Source: Lysobacter_K koreensis (GTDB taxonomy: Bacteria; Pseudomonadota; Gammaproteobacteria; Xanthomonadales; Xanthomonadaceae). From it: a stretch of 64,000 nt of DNA. Where the stretch lies: assembly GCF_042677045.1 (NCBI RefSeq), contig NZ_JBHTIH010000004.1, positions 314,206-378,205 on the forward strand, written 5' to 3'. Position numbers and translations under genes: made by a program. A model generated the notes under the pieces. It ran no database searches. It saw nothing but the letters and a program-made list of their open reading frames with translations, and was not told the DNA's origin. Of this stretch, positions 40,357 to 49,450 are shown in pieces; position 1 is the stretch's first letter; each line of letters begins with the position of its first letter.

Positions 40357-40544
40357 CGACGCACCCGCGAGCAAGGGACCACGCAATCACGCTTCAATCC
40401 CTTGCGCCGAGAGCCCCCGGCCGGTGTTGCCTACGCCACCCCTCCCCGGGTGGCGGTGTCGTGGCGACCGACGGCACGGCCGTCATCGCGGACTGCGGCG
40501 ACTCGCGCCGAACCGGATCAGCCGTTCAGCGCCGGCGCGCCACG

Positions 40545-40678
40545 ATGGATATCGGCCGGGTAGTAGCGGATCTGAAGGCTGGCGGTACCGGCAAGTCCGG
40601 CGACGGCAAGATCTTAGTCTGGGACCTGGAGCGGGTGGTACTGATCGCACCGGCGAGATGGACGGCGACGGGCTGTAG
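40545..40678 (+). pseudogene. Decayed 3' fragment of a PII gene
   Basis: The translation GGTGKSGDGKILVWDLERVV matches the intact PII GTGKIGDGKIFVWEMERVV, and after a one-base deletion near 40648 the other frame gives TGEMDGDGL followed by TAG, matching TGEMDGDAL. Only the last 45 codons or so remain. DNA identity is clear around GACGGCAAGATCTT and CACCGGCGAGATGGACGGCG. The rest of the 40357-40761 gap holds no gene I can support. Confidence 0.85.
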
Positions 40679-40761
40679 CCAGCGTAGGGACGAAAACGCA
40701 TTCCGCCAATAACGACGCGCCACTACACTTTGCAACCGCCCACGCCGGGCGATCGACACCA

Positions 40762-41901
40762 ATGATGCGCACGACCCGCCTGCCCGGCCTCGATCTCCTC
40801 CGCGCCATCGCCATCGTCTGGGTGATGTTGTTCCATTCGTTCCTGGTCGGTGGGCTTGCGCCCGACCTTGCATGGCTTTCGCGCTATGGCTGGATGGGCG
40901 TGGATATCTTCTTTGTCCTGAGCGGGTTCCTGATCGGTCGCCAGGTGCTTTCGCCGCTGGCCCACGGAGGCGACCTTTCGTTTGGTTCGTTCTACGTCCG
41001 CCGCGCCTACCGAATTCTGCCCGCGTTCCTGGTGGTGCTGGCGATATACGTCGCATTTCCGGCGATGCGCGAGGCGCCCGGGCTGGCGCCGTGGTGGCAG
41101 TTCGCTACCTTCAGCGTCAACCTGTTGATCGACTACGGCAGCCAACAGGCGTTCTCGCATGCCTGGTCGCTGTGCGTCGAGGAGCACTTCTACCTGTTGT
41201 TTCCGGCACTGGCGTGGGGTTTGACGCGTCGGCCGTCGACGGCGAAGTTCCTGGCCGTGTGCGCGGTCCTGGTCGTGGCAGGCGTAGTGCTGCGGGGCGC
41301 CGTGTGGCTGCATTACACCGCCTTGGATCCGGATCGGAACTGGTTCGTCGAGGATATCTTCTACCCTACCTGGAGCCGCCTCGATGGGCTGCTCGCGGGA
41401 GTGATGCTGGCGACCGTGGCGGCTTTCCGGCCGGCGTGGTGGGAGCGCCTGCTCGCGCGCGGAAACAGCTTCTTGCTGCTCGGGTTGCTCGGCATGGCGC
41501 TGGCGTTCTGGCTGTTCCGCGACCGCACGGGCCTGCTTGGCAACACGATCGGGTGGCCGCTGTTGTCCGCGGCGATCGCGTGTCTGGTGGTGGCGGGCAT
41601 CAGCACGACGAGTTGGATCAGTCGATTTTCGTGGCCGGGTGTGGGCTGGATCGCGGCCGCGTCCTACAGCCTCTACCTCAGCCACAAGCTTGTATTCGTG
41701 GCGGTGGAGCGGGGCTCCGGGGAGTGGCTTCAGGGCCGCGGGCTGCTCGCGTTCCTGGTGTATGCGGCCGCCACCGCATTCGGCGGTGCAGCGCTGTATT
41801 ACGGAGTCGAGCGGCCGTTCCTGCGGCTGCGCGAGCGACGCCGGCGACATCTGATCGGCGTACCGTTGCCTGCAGCGATTGTGGAGCCGTCGGCGGGCTG
41901 A
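40762..41901 (+). CDS. Acyltransferase 3 family membrane protein (OafA/YrhL-like)
   Basis: A 379-residue integral membrane acyltransferase. It begins RLPGLDLLRAIAIVWVMLFH (catalytic-type His), continues WMGVDIFFVLSGFLIGRQVL and SFYVRRAYRILPAF, and later has HAWSLCVEEHFYLLFPAL, the family pattern. About ten membrane helices follow. These enzymes O-acetylate surface sugars or antibiotics; the substrate is not evident from the neighbours. Codon use is a little more relaxed than in the housekeeping genes. Confidence 0.9.
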   Translation: MMRTTRLPGLDLLRAIAIVWVMLFHSFLVGGLAPDLAWLSRYGWMGVDIFFVLSGFLIGRQVLSPLAHGGDLSFGSFYVRRAYRILPAFLVVLAIYVAFPAMREAPGLAPWWQFATFSVNLLIDYGSQQAFSHAWSLCVEEHFYLLFPALAWGLTRRPSTAKFLAVCAVLVVAGVVLRGAVWLHYTALDPDRNWFVEDIFYPTWSRLDGLLAGVMLATVAAFRPAWWERLLARGNSFLLLGLLGMALAFWLFRDRTGLLGNTIGWPLLSAAIACLVVAGISTTSWISRFSWPGVGWIAAASYSLYLSHKLVFVAVERGSGEWLQGRGLLAFLVYAAATAFGGAALYYGVERPFLRLRERRRRHLIGVPLPAAIVEPSAG

Positions 41902-41952
41902 TACCGACGCTGCTGAATTGTCGCTTCTGGAGACCTGACCTCCCTCGGCCGT

Positions 41953-42045
41953 CGGCTGGGTTGGCTACATCAACCCAGCGCATGGGTGGGTCGCGCGGCG
42001 ATAGCCAGCAAGCGCACCCAGGGGGACGTGCGCGATGCTGGGTTA
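41953..42045. repeat. Degenerate GTCGGCTGGGTTGGC repeat pair
   Basis: GTCGGCTGGGTTGGCTACAT and CAACCCAGC, then a diverged ATGCTGGGTTATGG copy near 42040. Same family as 13772-13847. Confidence 0.75.
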
Positions 42046-42073
42046 TGGCGCATTGCGTCTAAACCTCCCTACG

Positions 42074-42098
42074 AAAAGCCCCGCGCTTGGCGGGGCTT
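42074..42098. terminator. Bidirectional terminator between the acyltransferase and speE
   Basis: Perfect stem AAAGCCCCGC (42074-42083) / GCGGGGCTTT (42089-42098). A and T runs flank both sides, so it can serve both convergent genes. Confidence 0.85.
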
Positions 42099-42105
42099 TC
42101 GCGTC

Positions 42106-42134
42106 CAGGAGATTCCTTGCTGCGCTCGGGATGA
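42106..42134. repeat. Solo copy of the GGATGAC repeat
   Basis: A near-match to the 29-base repeat that flanks the GIY-YIG gene at 49526 and 49869 (TGCTGCGCTCGGGATGAC core). Here it is alone, next to the speE terminator. Confidence 0.7.
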
Positions 42135-42158
42135 CGGCAAGGGCAGGGTGACGGTGGC

Positions 42159-43010
42159 TTACTCGCCCAGCGCGGCGGCCACGAACGGCGGCAGCGTCGC
42201 CGCGCCCTTGTGGATGTCGGCGCTGTAGTACTTCGAATCGAATGCCTTGGCGCGCGCATCGGCTTCGCGGAACGCGAAGCCGCCGGACTTCCTGGCCAGC
42301 GTGCACGACCACCAGCCGGTCGGGTAGCACGGCTGCGGGAACGGCAGGGTCTGGAACGTGGTGAAGCCGGCCTTGGCCATCTCGGCGCGCATTTCCTTGA
42401 TCAGTTCCAGCAGCACCAAAGGCGACTCGGACTGCTGCACCAGGATGCCGTCGTCCTTGAGCGCGGCGAAGCAGCTGGCGTAGAACGCCTTGTTGAACAG
42501 GCCTTCGGCCGGGCCGACCGGGTCGGTCGAGTCGACGATCACGATGTCGACGCTGCCCGGCGCGCAGTTCGCCATGTAGGCGATGCCGTCGTCGAACAGC
42601 AGCTCGGCGCGCGGGTCGTGGTTGGAATCGCACAGCTCCGGGAACCATTTCTCGGCCATTCGCGTGACCTGCTCGTCGATGTCGCACTGGGTCGCGCTCT
42701 GCACACCGGGGTGCTTGAGCACCTCGCGCAGGGTGCCGCAGTCGCCGCCGCCGATGATGACCACCCGCTTCGGGTCGGCGTGGGTGAACAGCGCCGGGTG
42801 CGACATCATCTCGTGGTAGAGGAAGTTGTCGCGCGTGGTCAGCATCATCGCGCCGTCGATGAGCATCAGGTTGCCCCAGTCGGTGCTTTCGTAGATCTCG
42901 ATCTTCTGGAACGGCGACTGCACTTCATCGAGCTTCTTGGTGATGCGGTAGCCGATGGCCGAGCCGGCGGGTTCGAAGTTCTCGTAGTGCCACGTCGTAT
43001 TCGCGTTCAT
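42159..43010 (-). CDS. speE: Spermidine synthase
   Basis: A 283-residue polyamine aminopropyltransferase from ATG 43010. Signatures: VVIIGGGDCGTLREVLKH (the SAM-binding loop), DIVIVDSTDPVGPAEGLF (the catalytic Asp region) and LLEIDGAMML-like (here LMLIDGAMML) upstream. It transfers aminopropyl from decarboxylated SAM to putrescine. It is divergent from speA, which makes agmatine, so polyamine genes face each other across a 215-base intergenic region where no clear promoter was picked out. Confidence 0.96.
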   Translation of the reverse strand: MNANTTWHYENFEPAGSAIGYRITKKLDEVQSPFQKIEIYESTDWGNLMLIDGAMMLTTRDNFLYHEMMSHPALFTHADPKRVVIIGGGDCGTLREVLKHPGVQSATQCDIDEQVTRMAEKWFPELCDSNHDPRAELLFDDGIAYMANCAPGSVDIVIVDSTDPVGPAEGLFNKAFYASCFAALKDDGILVQQSESPLVLLELIKEMRAEMAKAGFTTFQTLPFPQPCYPTGWWSCTLARKSGGFAFREADARAKAFDSKYYSADIHKGAATLPPFVAAALGE

Positions 43011-43225
43011 TCCAGTCCGTCCAGTGCAGTGGCCCGTTCCGACGCACACGATCCCGCAAAAGGCATCGCACGTCGATCGGGCCGAAGTTAGGGGCGCGGA
43101 TTGTAGCGAACGCCGGCGAACACGCCGGTGACGGCGTGATCCGGGACGCATCGGCGCCACGCTACGGCCGCGTACAGACACCGGGGGTAGAATGCGCGTC
43201 CCCCAACCCTGCCGGTGCCACGCCG

Positions 43226-45127
43226 ATGTCCGACTGGTCGATTGATCAGGCCCGCAAGACCTACTCGATCCCGCACTGGAGCGAAGGCTACTTCGACGTC
43301 AACGCTGCCGGGCAGGTCAGCATCAGCCCGCGTGGCGCGCAGGGCCCGAGCCTGGCGTTGCCGCAGATCGTCGACGCGGCGCGCGCCAACGGCGCCAAGC
43401 TGCCGATGCTGGTGCGCTTCCCGGACATCCTCGGCGACCGCCTGGGCAAGCTGCAGGGCGCGTTCGCGCATGCGATGGACGAGTGGAGTTACCCCGGCGG
43501 CTACACCGCGGTGTACCCGATCAAGGTCAACCAGCACCAGGGCGTCGCCGGCACCCTGGCCTCGCACCACGGCGAAGGCTTTGGCCTGGAGGCGGGCAGC
43601 AAGCCCGAGCTGATGGCGGTGCTGGCGCTGAGCCGGCCGGGCGGGTTGATCGTATGCAACGGCTACAAGGACCGCGAGTACATCCGCCTGGCGCTGATCG
43701 GGCGCAAGCTCGGGCTCGAGACCTGGATCGTGGTCGAGAAGCCGTCCGAGCTGGCGCTGGTCATGGAGGAGGCCCAGGCGCTGGGCGTGAAGCCGGGCCT
43801 GGGCGTGCGCATGCGCCTGGCCAGCCTCGGTGCCGGCAAGTGGCAGAACAGCGGCGGCGACAAGGCCAAGTTCGGCCTCAGCCCGCGCCAGGTGCTGGAC
43901 CTGTGGAAGCAGCTGCGCGACGCCGGCATGGAGGATTGCCTGGGCCTGCTGCATTTCCACATGGGCTCGCAGATCTCCAACGTGCGCGACATCGCCAACG
44001 GCATGCGCGAGGCGGTGCGCTACTTCGTCGAGCTGTCGGTGCTCGGCGCCCAGGTGCGCTACATGGACGTGGGCGGCGGCCTGGGCATCGACTACGAGGG
44101 CACGCGCTCGCGCAGCTACTGCTCGATCAACTACGGCGTCAACCAGTACGCGTCCAACATCGTCCAGCCGTTGGCCGAGGCCTGCGAGGAATACGGGCTG
44201 ACGCCGCCGCGCATCGTCACCGAGTGCGGCCGCGCGATGACCGCGCACCACGCGGTGCTGGTCGCCAATGTCGCCGAGGTCGAGGAGGCGCCCGAAGGTC
44301 GCGTGCCCGACGAGCACGAGGACGAGCCGGCGGTGATCCGCCACCTGCGCGAGATCCACGCCGAGCTCGATGCGCGCCCGGCGGTCGAGCTGTTCCACGA
44401 GGCCCAGCACCACCACAGCGAGGGCCTGTCGCTGTATGCATTGGGCCAGATCGACCTGACCCACCGCGCGCGCATCGACGACCTGTTCTACGCGATCGCG
44501 CACGAGGTGCGGGCGCGCCTGAGCGCGGGCGAGAAGAGCCACCAGGCGGTGCTCGACGAGCTCAACCAGCGCCTGGTCGACAAGTACTTCGTCAACTTCA
44601 GCGTGTTCGAGTCGATGCCCGACGTGTGGGCGATCCAGCAGGTATTCCCGATCGTGCCGATCGAGCGCCTGGACGAGGCCCCGACGCGGCGCGGCGTGAT
44701 CGCCGACATGACCTGCGATTCGGACGGCAAGATCGACACCTACGTCGAGAACGAGTCGCTCAACAGCTCGCTGCCGATGCACGCGCTCAAGCCGGGCGAC
44801 AGCTACCGGCTCGGTTTCTTCCTGGTCGGTGCGTACCAGGAGATCCTCGGCGACATCCACAACCTGTTCGGCGACACCGATGCGGTCGAGGTGCGGGTGG
44901 ACGGGAATGCCGACGGCGGCGGCTATCGCCTGGCCCAGCAGCGGCGCGGCGACACCACCGACGTGATGCTCGACTACGTCGGCTACCAGCTGTCCGACCT
45001 GCGCGCGGCGTACCGTTCCAAGGTGGCGGCCGCCAACCTGCCGGCCGACGAGGCGGAGCGCTTGAACGCCGCGTTGGAGACCGGGCTCACCGGGTACACC
45101 TACCTCGACGACGCGCCGCTGGCGTAA
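43226..45127 (+). CDS. speA: Biosynthetic arginine decarboxylase
   Basis: A 633-residue PLP enzyme of the alanine-racemase fold. The PLP lysine is K100 in YPIKVNQHQG. The HFHMGSQISN and YMDVGGGLGIDYEGT blocks and the catalytic Cys region (ADMTCDSDGKID) are all present. It makes agmatine from arginine, the first step from arginine to putrescine. ATG 43226 is chosen because similarity begins at DWSIDQARKTY. A YciI gene and a dehydrogenase gene follow closely, perhaps in the same unit. Confidence 0.96.
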   Translation: MSDWSIDQARKTYSIPHWSEGYFDVNAAGQVSISPRGAQGPSLALPQIVDAARANGAKLPMLVRFPDILGDRLGKLQGAFAHAMDEWSYPGGYTAVYPIKVNQHQGVAGTLASHHGEGFGLEAGSKPELMAVLALSRPGGLIVCNGYKDREYIRLALIGRKLGLETWIVVEKPSELALVMEEAQALGVKPGLGVRMRLASLGAGKWQNSGGDKAKFGLSPRQVLDLWKQLRDAGMEDCLGLLHFHMGSQISNVRDIANGMREAVRYFVELSVLGAQVRYMDVGGGLGIDYEGTRSRSYCSINYGVNQYASNIVQPLAEACEEYGLTPPRIVTECGRAMTAHHAVLVANVAEVEEAPEGRVPDEHEDEPAVIRHLREIHAELDARPAVELFHEAQHHHSEGLSLYALGQIDLTHRARIDDLFYAIAHEVRARLSAGEKSHQAVLDELNQRLVDKYFVNFSVFESMPDVWAIQQVFPIVPIERLDEAPTRRGVIADMTCDSDGKIDTYVENESLNSSLPMHALKPGDSYRLGFFLVGAYQEILGDIHNLFGDTDAVEVRVDGNADGGGYRLAQQRRGDTTDVMLDYVGYQLSDLRAAYRSKVAAANLPADEAERLNAALETGLTGYTYLDDAPLA

Positions 45128-45140
45128 ACCGGAAATCCCC

Positions 45141-45392
45141 ATGAAGCGCTATCTGGTACTGGCCTGGCGCAACCCGGGCTTCGACGCGGCCGTGGTCGCC
45201 CCGCACCGCGGGTTTCTCGACGGCCTGCGTGCGCAAGGCCGGCTGGAGCTGACCGGCGCGTTCTCCGACCAGACCGGCGGCGCCTACGTGCTGCTGGCCG
45301 CGAACCTCGACGATGCCCGCGCGATTGTCGACGCCGATCCGCTGCACACCGCCGGCGCGTCGCGGCTCACCGTCCACGAATGGAATGCCTGA
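45141..45392 (+). CDS. YciI-family protein
   Basis: An 83-residue dimeric ferredoxin-like protein. YLVLAWRNPGF, PHRGFLDGLRAQGRLELTGAF (the conserved His and Asp/Gly region) and ARAIVDADPL match YciI. Such proteins are small hydrolase-like or dechlorinase-like enzymes of unknown substrate. It starts 13 bases after speA and ends three bases before the next start, so it is probably co-transcribed with both. Confidence 0.9.
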   Translation: MKRYLVLAWRNPGFDAAVVAPHRGFLDGLRAQGRLELTGAFSDQTGGAYVLLAANLDDARAIVDADPLHTAGASRLTVHEWNA

Positions 45393-45395
45393 CCG

Positions 45396-46280
45396 ATGAT
45401 GAACACCGCAAGCGATGACCGCAGCGCCCCCAAGGTCGGCTTCATCGGCCTGGGCGCGATGGGCGCGCCGATGGCGCGCCACCTGCACGCGCGCGGCCTG
45501 CTGACCGCGGTCGCCACCCGCACCCAGGACAAGGCCGACGCGTTCGCCGCCGGACTGGGGGTGCGCGCGGCGCGCTCGGCCGACAATTTCGCCGACTGCG
45601 ACGTGGTCGCGCTGTGCGTGCCGCTCGATTTCGACGTGCTCGAGAACGTCACCGCGCTGGCGGCGGTGCTCAAGCGCGGCGCGATCGTGATCGACCATTC
45701 CACGGTCGCGGTCGACACCGCGCGCCGCGCCGCGGCGATGCTGGCCGTGCACGACATCGGCTTCCTCGACGCGCCGGTGTCGGGCGGCGTCGAAGGCGCG
45801 CGCAACGGCAAGCTGTCGGTGATGGTCGGCGGCAACGCGGACGTGCTCGAGCGCGCGCGCCCGGTGCTCGACAGCTACGCCGCGCGCATCAGCCACATGG
45901 GCGCCACCGGCGCCGGCCAGGCGACCAAGGCGATCAACCAGGTGCTGGTCGCCGGCATCAACGAGGCCGTGTGCGAAGGCCTCGCGCTGGGCGAGAAGCT
46001 CGGGCTGGACGCGGAGCGGCTGTTGCCGACGCTGATGGCGGGCGCGGCCGGCAACTGGTTCCTCGACAAGCGCGGGGCGACGATGCTGCGCGACGAGTTC
46101 GCGCCGGGTTTCAAGTGCGGGCACATGCTCAAGGACCTGCGCATCGTCCAGGGCATGGCGCGTGACGCCGGCATCCGCAGCCACACCATCGACCAGGCCG
46201 CCGCCGACTACGCCGAACTGGTCGAGCGCGGGCATGGCGAGTCGGACACGTCGGCCTTGATCACGCTCAAGCGCGGTTGA
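45396..46280 (+). CDS. 3-hydroxyisobutyrate dehydrogenase-family NAD(P) oxidoreductase
   Basis: A 294-residue beta-hydroxyacid dehydrogenase. The cofactor loop is GFIGLGAMGAPMARHL, the substrate motif DAPVSGGVEGA, and the catalytic Lys lies in GAGQATKAINQVL. The family covers 3-hydroxyisobutyrate, tartronate semialdehyde and related acids. The exact substrate is not clear from the neighbours (YciI and speA). The start overlaps a second ATG immediately after it, which does not affect the call. Confidence 0.88.
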   Translation: MMNTASDDRSAPKVGFIGLGAMGAPMARHLHARGLLTAVATRTQDKADAFAAGLGVRAARSADNFADCDVVALCVPLDFDVLENVTALAAVLKRGAIVIDHSTVAVDTARRAAAMLAVHDIGFLDAPVSGGVEGARNGKLSVMVGGNADVLERARPVLDSYAARISHMGATGAGQATKAINQVLVAGINEAVCEGLALGEKLGLDAERLLPTLMAGAAGNWFLDKRGATMLRDEFAPGFKCGHMLKDLRIVQGMARDAGIRSHTIDQAAADYAELVERGHGESDTSALITLKRG

Positions 46281-46328
46281 GCGCGGGTCGGCTTTGCCAG
46301 GGTGGTTTAGCCGCTCGCTCCCGGTTGG

Positions 46329-46733
46329 TCAGGGGGTAGCCGGCAGGCCGCGGCGCGCGGCAAGGCGCTGGCCGAGCATCGCGCCGAGCCACGACGCGGC
46401 CAGGCTCAGCACGATCCCCAGGCCGCTGAACTTCAGGATCGCCGACAGCGACGCGTTGGCGTCGGTGGGCATCGCGACCGAGTGCAGCACCGCGATCACC
46501 ATCACCCACAGCACCGCGTTCAACGCCAACGCGACCCAGCGGAAGTCGCGGCGCGCGATCCACGCGCCCAGCGTCATCGCGGCGAAGGTCACCAGCACGC
46601 CTCCGGTGGCGATGCTGCCCAACGGCGTCGAGACCGGCAGGTCGAGTTCCACGCCCGAGGCCCGGGTCAGCAGATCGAAGCCGAGCATCACGCCCAGCGC
46701 CGCGATGCAGCCGTACAGAATGCGTTGGTCCAC
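46329..46733 (-). CDS. Small integral membrane protein, unknown function
   Basis: A 134-residue protein with four predicted membrane helices (YGCIAALGVMLGFDLL, GGVLVTFAAMTLGAWI, WVALALNAVLWVMVIAVL, GIVLSLAASWLGAMLG) and short polar loops. No catalytic motif or family is recognised. It is convergent with the dehydrogenase and stands alone. Confidence 0.6.
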   Translation of the reverse strand: MDQRILYGCIAALGVMLGFDLLTRASGVELDLPVSTPLGSIATGGVLVTFAAMTLGAWIARRDFRWVALALNAVLWVMVIAVLHSVAMPTDANASLSAILKFSGLGIVLSLAASWLGAMLGQRLAARRGLPATP

Positions 46734-46945
46734 GTCATCGCTCCCCAGGATGGATGCCGCAGAGTCTATCGCTGCCGCGCTTGGGCGGTGCCTGGCGAGC
46801 AGGCGTTTTGCGACCGGCGTCGACTGCGCGGTCGCACCGTGCGCCGTCGCGAGCGCGCGAGCCGCATGGCTAGATTCGAAGCGGCTGCGCCGCGGTCGAG
46901 GCCGGCGACGAGCGCTTGCCGTCGGCCGGGATCCTGCCAGGGCAG

Positions 46946-47761
46946 CTACTTGACCTGGATCGCCATGCCCGGCAAGCCGCCGCTGGCGAGTTTGCGCTTG
47001 GCCTCGGCCAGGTCGCTGGCGGTGCCGTACGGCCCCATGCGCACGCGGTACACGGTCTTGCCACCGATCGCGGCCGACTCGACCCGCGCACCCAGGCCGA
47101 GCAGGGCGATCTTCGCCTTGAGTTCCTCGGCCTGGCCCGAGGCCTGGAACGCGCCGGCCTGCAGCAGGTAGCGGGCGCTGTCCTCGGCCGCGGCGGGCGC
47201 CGCCACCGGCTTGGCCGGGGTCGCGCTGGCCACCTGGGTCGGCGCCGGCGGCGCGGCGGCCGGGTCGGTACTGGGCTCGGTGTCGACCGGGCGCGGCAAC
47301 GCCGGGGCGGGCGTCGCGCCAGCGCTGGCCTGGGCGGCGGCCGCGGTGCGCGCCTGCTGTGCGTCGCGCTGGGCTTCGGCGCGTTCGGTCGCGGCCAGCT
47401 CGGCGTCGGTCAGCGGCACCTCCTTGCCCGGCAGCAGGGTGTAGAAATCGAACTCGGTGCCGCCCTCGTCGTCCGCCTTGGCGTCCGTCGCCGGCTTGCC
47501 ACCCGATTTGGCCGAGGTCGGCGCGCTGTCACCGTCGGGCGCCACCACCTCGTCCTCGGCGCTGGCCACCGGCGCGGGCTGCGCGTCCGGGTTGGGCTGC
47601 GGGCGGAAGAAGCCGTCGCCGTCGGACTTGAGGTACTTCGGGGCGAGAAACACCACGCCCAGCGCCAGCACGATGCCGAGCACCATCCACGCCCAGCCCG
47701 GCAATCCGCCGTTGTTGCCGCCGTTGCGCCGTGCCTGCGATTTGTTGCGCCGTGCTGCCAC
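46946..47761 (-). CDS. SPOR-domain membrane protein
   Basis: A 271-residue protein: short basic cytoplasmic N-terminus, one membrane helix (WMVLGIVLALGVVFLAP), a long Ala/Pro/Asp-rich periplasmic linker (about 45-190) and a C-terminal SPOR domain (YLLQAGAFQASGQAEELKA, VYRVRMGPYGTASDLAEA). SPOR binds denuded peptidoglycan glycan strands at the division site. argS is immediately upstream on the same strand, with one base between stop and start, a common argS-SPOR pairing (FtsN-like). Confidence 0.9.
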   Translation of the reverse strand: MAARRNKSQARRNGGNNGGLPGWAWMVLGIVLALGVVFLAPKYLKSDGDGFFRPQPNPDAQPAPVASAEDEVVAPDGDSAPTSAKSGGKPATDAKADDEGGTEFDFYTLLPGKEVPLTDAELAATERAEAQRDAQQARTAAAAQASAGATPAPALPRPVDTEPSTDPAAAPPAPTQVASATPAKPVAAPAAAEDSARYLLQAGAFQASGQAEELKAKIALLGLGARVESAAIGGKTVYRVRMGPYGTASDLAEAKRKLASGGLPGMAIQVK

Positions 47762-49450
47762 TTACATCACCTCGGGGGCGCTGACGCCCAATAGATCCAA
47801 ACCGTTCGCCAGTACCTGGCGCGTGGCCGCGGCAAGCACCAGGCGCGCATCGCGGGTCGCGGCATCGTCGACCAGGAACTGGTGGTCGTTGTAGTACGTC
47901 TGGAAGGTCTGTGCCAGCTCCAGCAGGTAAGCCGCGAGCTGGTGCGGTTCGAGGTCGCGGCCGGCGCTCTCGACCACGTCCGGGTAACGCAGCAGCGTGG
48001 TCACCAGCTCGTGCGCGGCGTCGTCGGCGACGTCGAGCGCCTGCGCCAGGCCGTGCTCGCGATCGAACGCGAAGCCGCGCTCCGTCGCTTGCCGGAACAC
48101 GCCGCAGATGCGCGCATGCGACAGCTGCACGTAGTACACCGGGTTGTCGAGCGACTGCGAACGCGCCAGGTCGATGTCGAACGTGAGCTGCGAATCAGGC
48201 TTGCGCGCGACCAGGAACCAGCGGGTCGCGTCGCGGCCGGCCTCGTCGACCAGGTCGCGCAGGGTGAGGTAGCTGCCGGCGCGCTTGGACAGCTTCACTT
48301 CCTCGCCACCGCGCATCACCGTGACCATCTGGTGCAGCACGTACTCCGGCCAGCCGCGCGGGATGCCCAGGTCGAGCGCCTGCAGGCCGGCGCGCACGCG
48401 CGCGAGGCTGCCGTGGTGGTCGGCGCCCAGCTCGGTGATCGCGCGGGTGTAGCCGCGCTGCCACTTGCTCAGGTGGTAGGCGACGTCGGGCACGAAATAG
48501 GTGTAGCTGCCGTCGGACTTGCGCATCACGCGGTCCTTGTCGTCCTCGAAATCGGTCGTGCGCAGCCACAGCGCGCCGCCTTCCTCGTAGGTGTGGCCGT
48601 GCGCGATCAGCTCGCGCACGGTCTCCTCGACCTTGCCGTCGTTGTAGAGCGAGCTTTCCAGGAAGTACACGTCGAAGCCGACGCCGTACGCGGCCAGGTC
48701 GCCGTTCTGCTCGTTGCGCAGGTAGGCCACGGCGAAGCGGCGGATCGCGTCGCGGTCGTCCGGGTTCTTCTCGCCGGTGACCGTGTGGTCCTCGAACTCG
48801 ACCGTGTCGCCGCGCAGGTAGGCTTGGGCGACATCGGCGATGTAGTCGCCGCGGTAGCCGTTCTCCGGCCAGCCGGCGGCGTCGGGCGCGATGCCCTGCG
48901 CGCGCGCCTGCACCGACAGCGCGAGGTTCTCGATCTGCACGCCGGCGTCGTTGTAGTAGAACTCGCGCGCCACGTCCCAGCCGTTGGCATCGAGCACGCG
49001 CGCGATGCAGTCGCCGATCACCGCCGCGCGGCCGTGGCCGACGTGCAGCGGCCCGGTCGGGTTGGCCGACACGTACTCGACGCCCGCGCGCTGGCCGCGG
49101 CCGCTGTCGTTGCGGCCGTAGCGCTCGCCCGCGGCGAACACCGCGCCGAGCTGCTGCCGCCACGCGGCTTCGGCGACATGGAAGTTGATGAAGCCCGGCC
49201 CGGCGATCTCGACCCGGGCGATGTCGGTATTGGCCGGCAGCGCGTCGACCAGCGCCTGCGCGATCGCGCGCGGGTTCGACTTGGCCGGCTTAGCGAGCAG
49301 CATCGCGGCGTTGGTCGAGAAGTCGCCCTGGGCGCGGGTCTTGGGGCGCTCGATCACGAAGTCGGGCAGCGCGGCCTCGGCCGGCAAGGTGCCGGCGGCG
49401 CGCAACGCATCGATGGCCTGCGCGACGAGCGCGCGGAGAGTGGATTTCAC
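47762..49450 (-). CDS. argS: Arginyl-tRNA synthetase
   Basis: A 562-residue class I synthetase from GTG 49450 (reads VKSTLRALVAQAIDALRAAG). The HIGH motif is HVGH in NPTGPLHVGHGRAA and the KMSKS counterpart is KLSKR. The C-terminal DALR anticodon domain ends YNDHQFLVDDAATRDARL. The same frame is open upstream through a GIY-YIG nuclease, so a read-through product would be 697 residues. The usual ArgS length and start make the GTG at 49450 the natural one. Confidence 0.95.
   Translation of the reverse strand: MKSTLRALVAQAIDALRAAGTLPAEAALPDFVIERPKTRAQGDFSTNAAMLLAKPAKSNPRAIAQALVDALPANTDIARVEIAGPGFINFHVAEAAWRQQLGAVFAAGERYGRNDSGRGQRAGVEYVSANPTGPLHVGHGRAAVIGDCIARVLDANGWDVAREFYYNDAGVQIENLALSVQARAQGIAPDAAGWPENGYRGDYIADVAQAYLRGDTVEFEDHTVTGEKNPDDRDAIRRFAVAYLRNEQNGDLAAYGVGFDVYFLESSLYNDGKVEETVRELIAHGHTYEEGGALWLRTTDFEDDKDRVMRKSDGSYTYFVPDVAYHLSKWQRGYTRAITELGADHHGSLARVRAGLQALDLGIPRGWPEYVLHQMVTVMRGGEEVKLSKRAGSYLTLRDLVDEAGRDATRWFLVARKPDSQLTFDIDLARSQSLDNPVYYVQLSHARICGVFRQATERGFAFDREHGLAQALDVADDAAHELVTTLLRYPDVVESAGRDLEPHQLAAYLLELAQTFQTYYNDHQFLVDDAATRDARLVLAAATRQVLANGLDLLGVSAPEVM

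Noticed and set aside
43011..43225. A polyamine riboswitch or shared operator between speE and speA
   Set aside because: No conserved structure or clear promoter could be picked out by eye.
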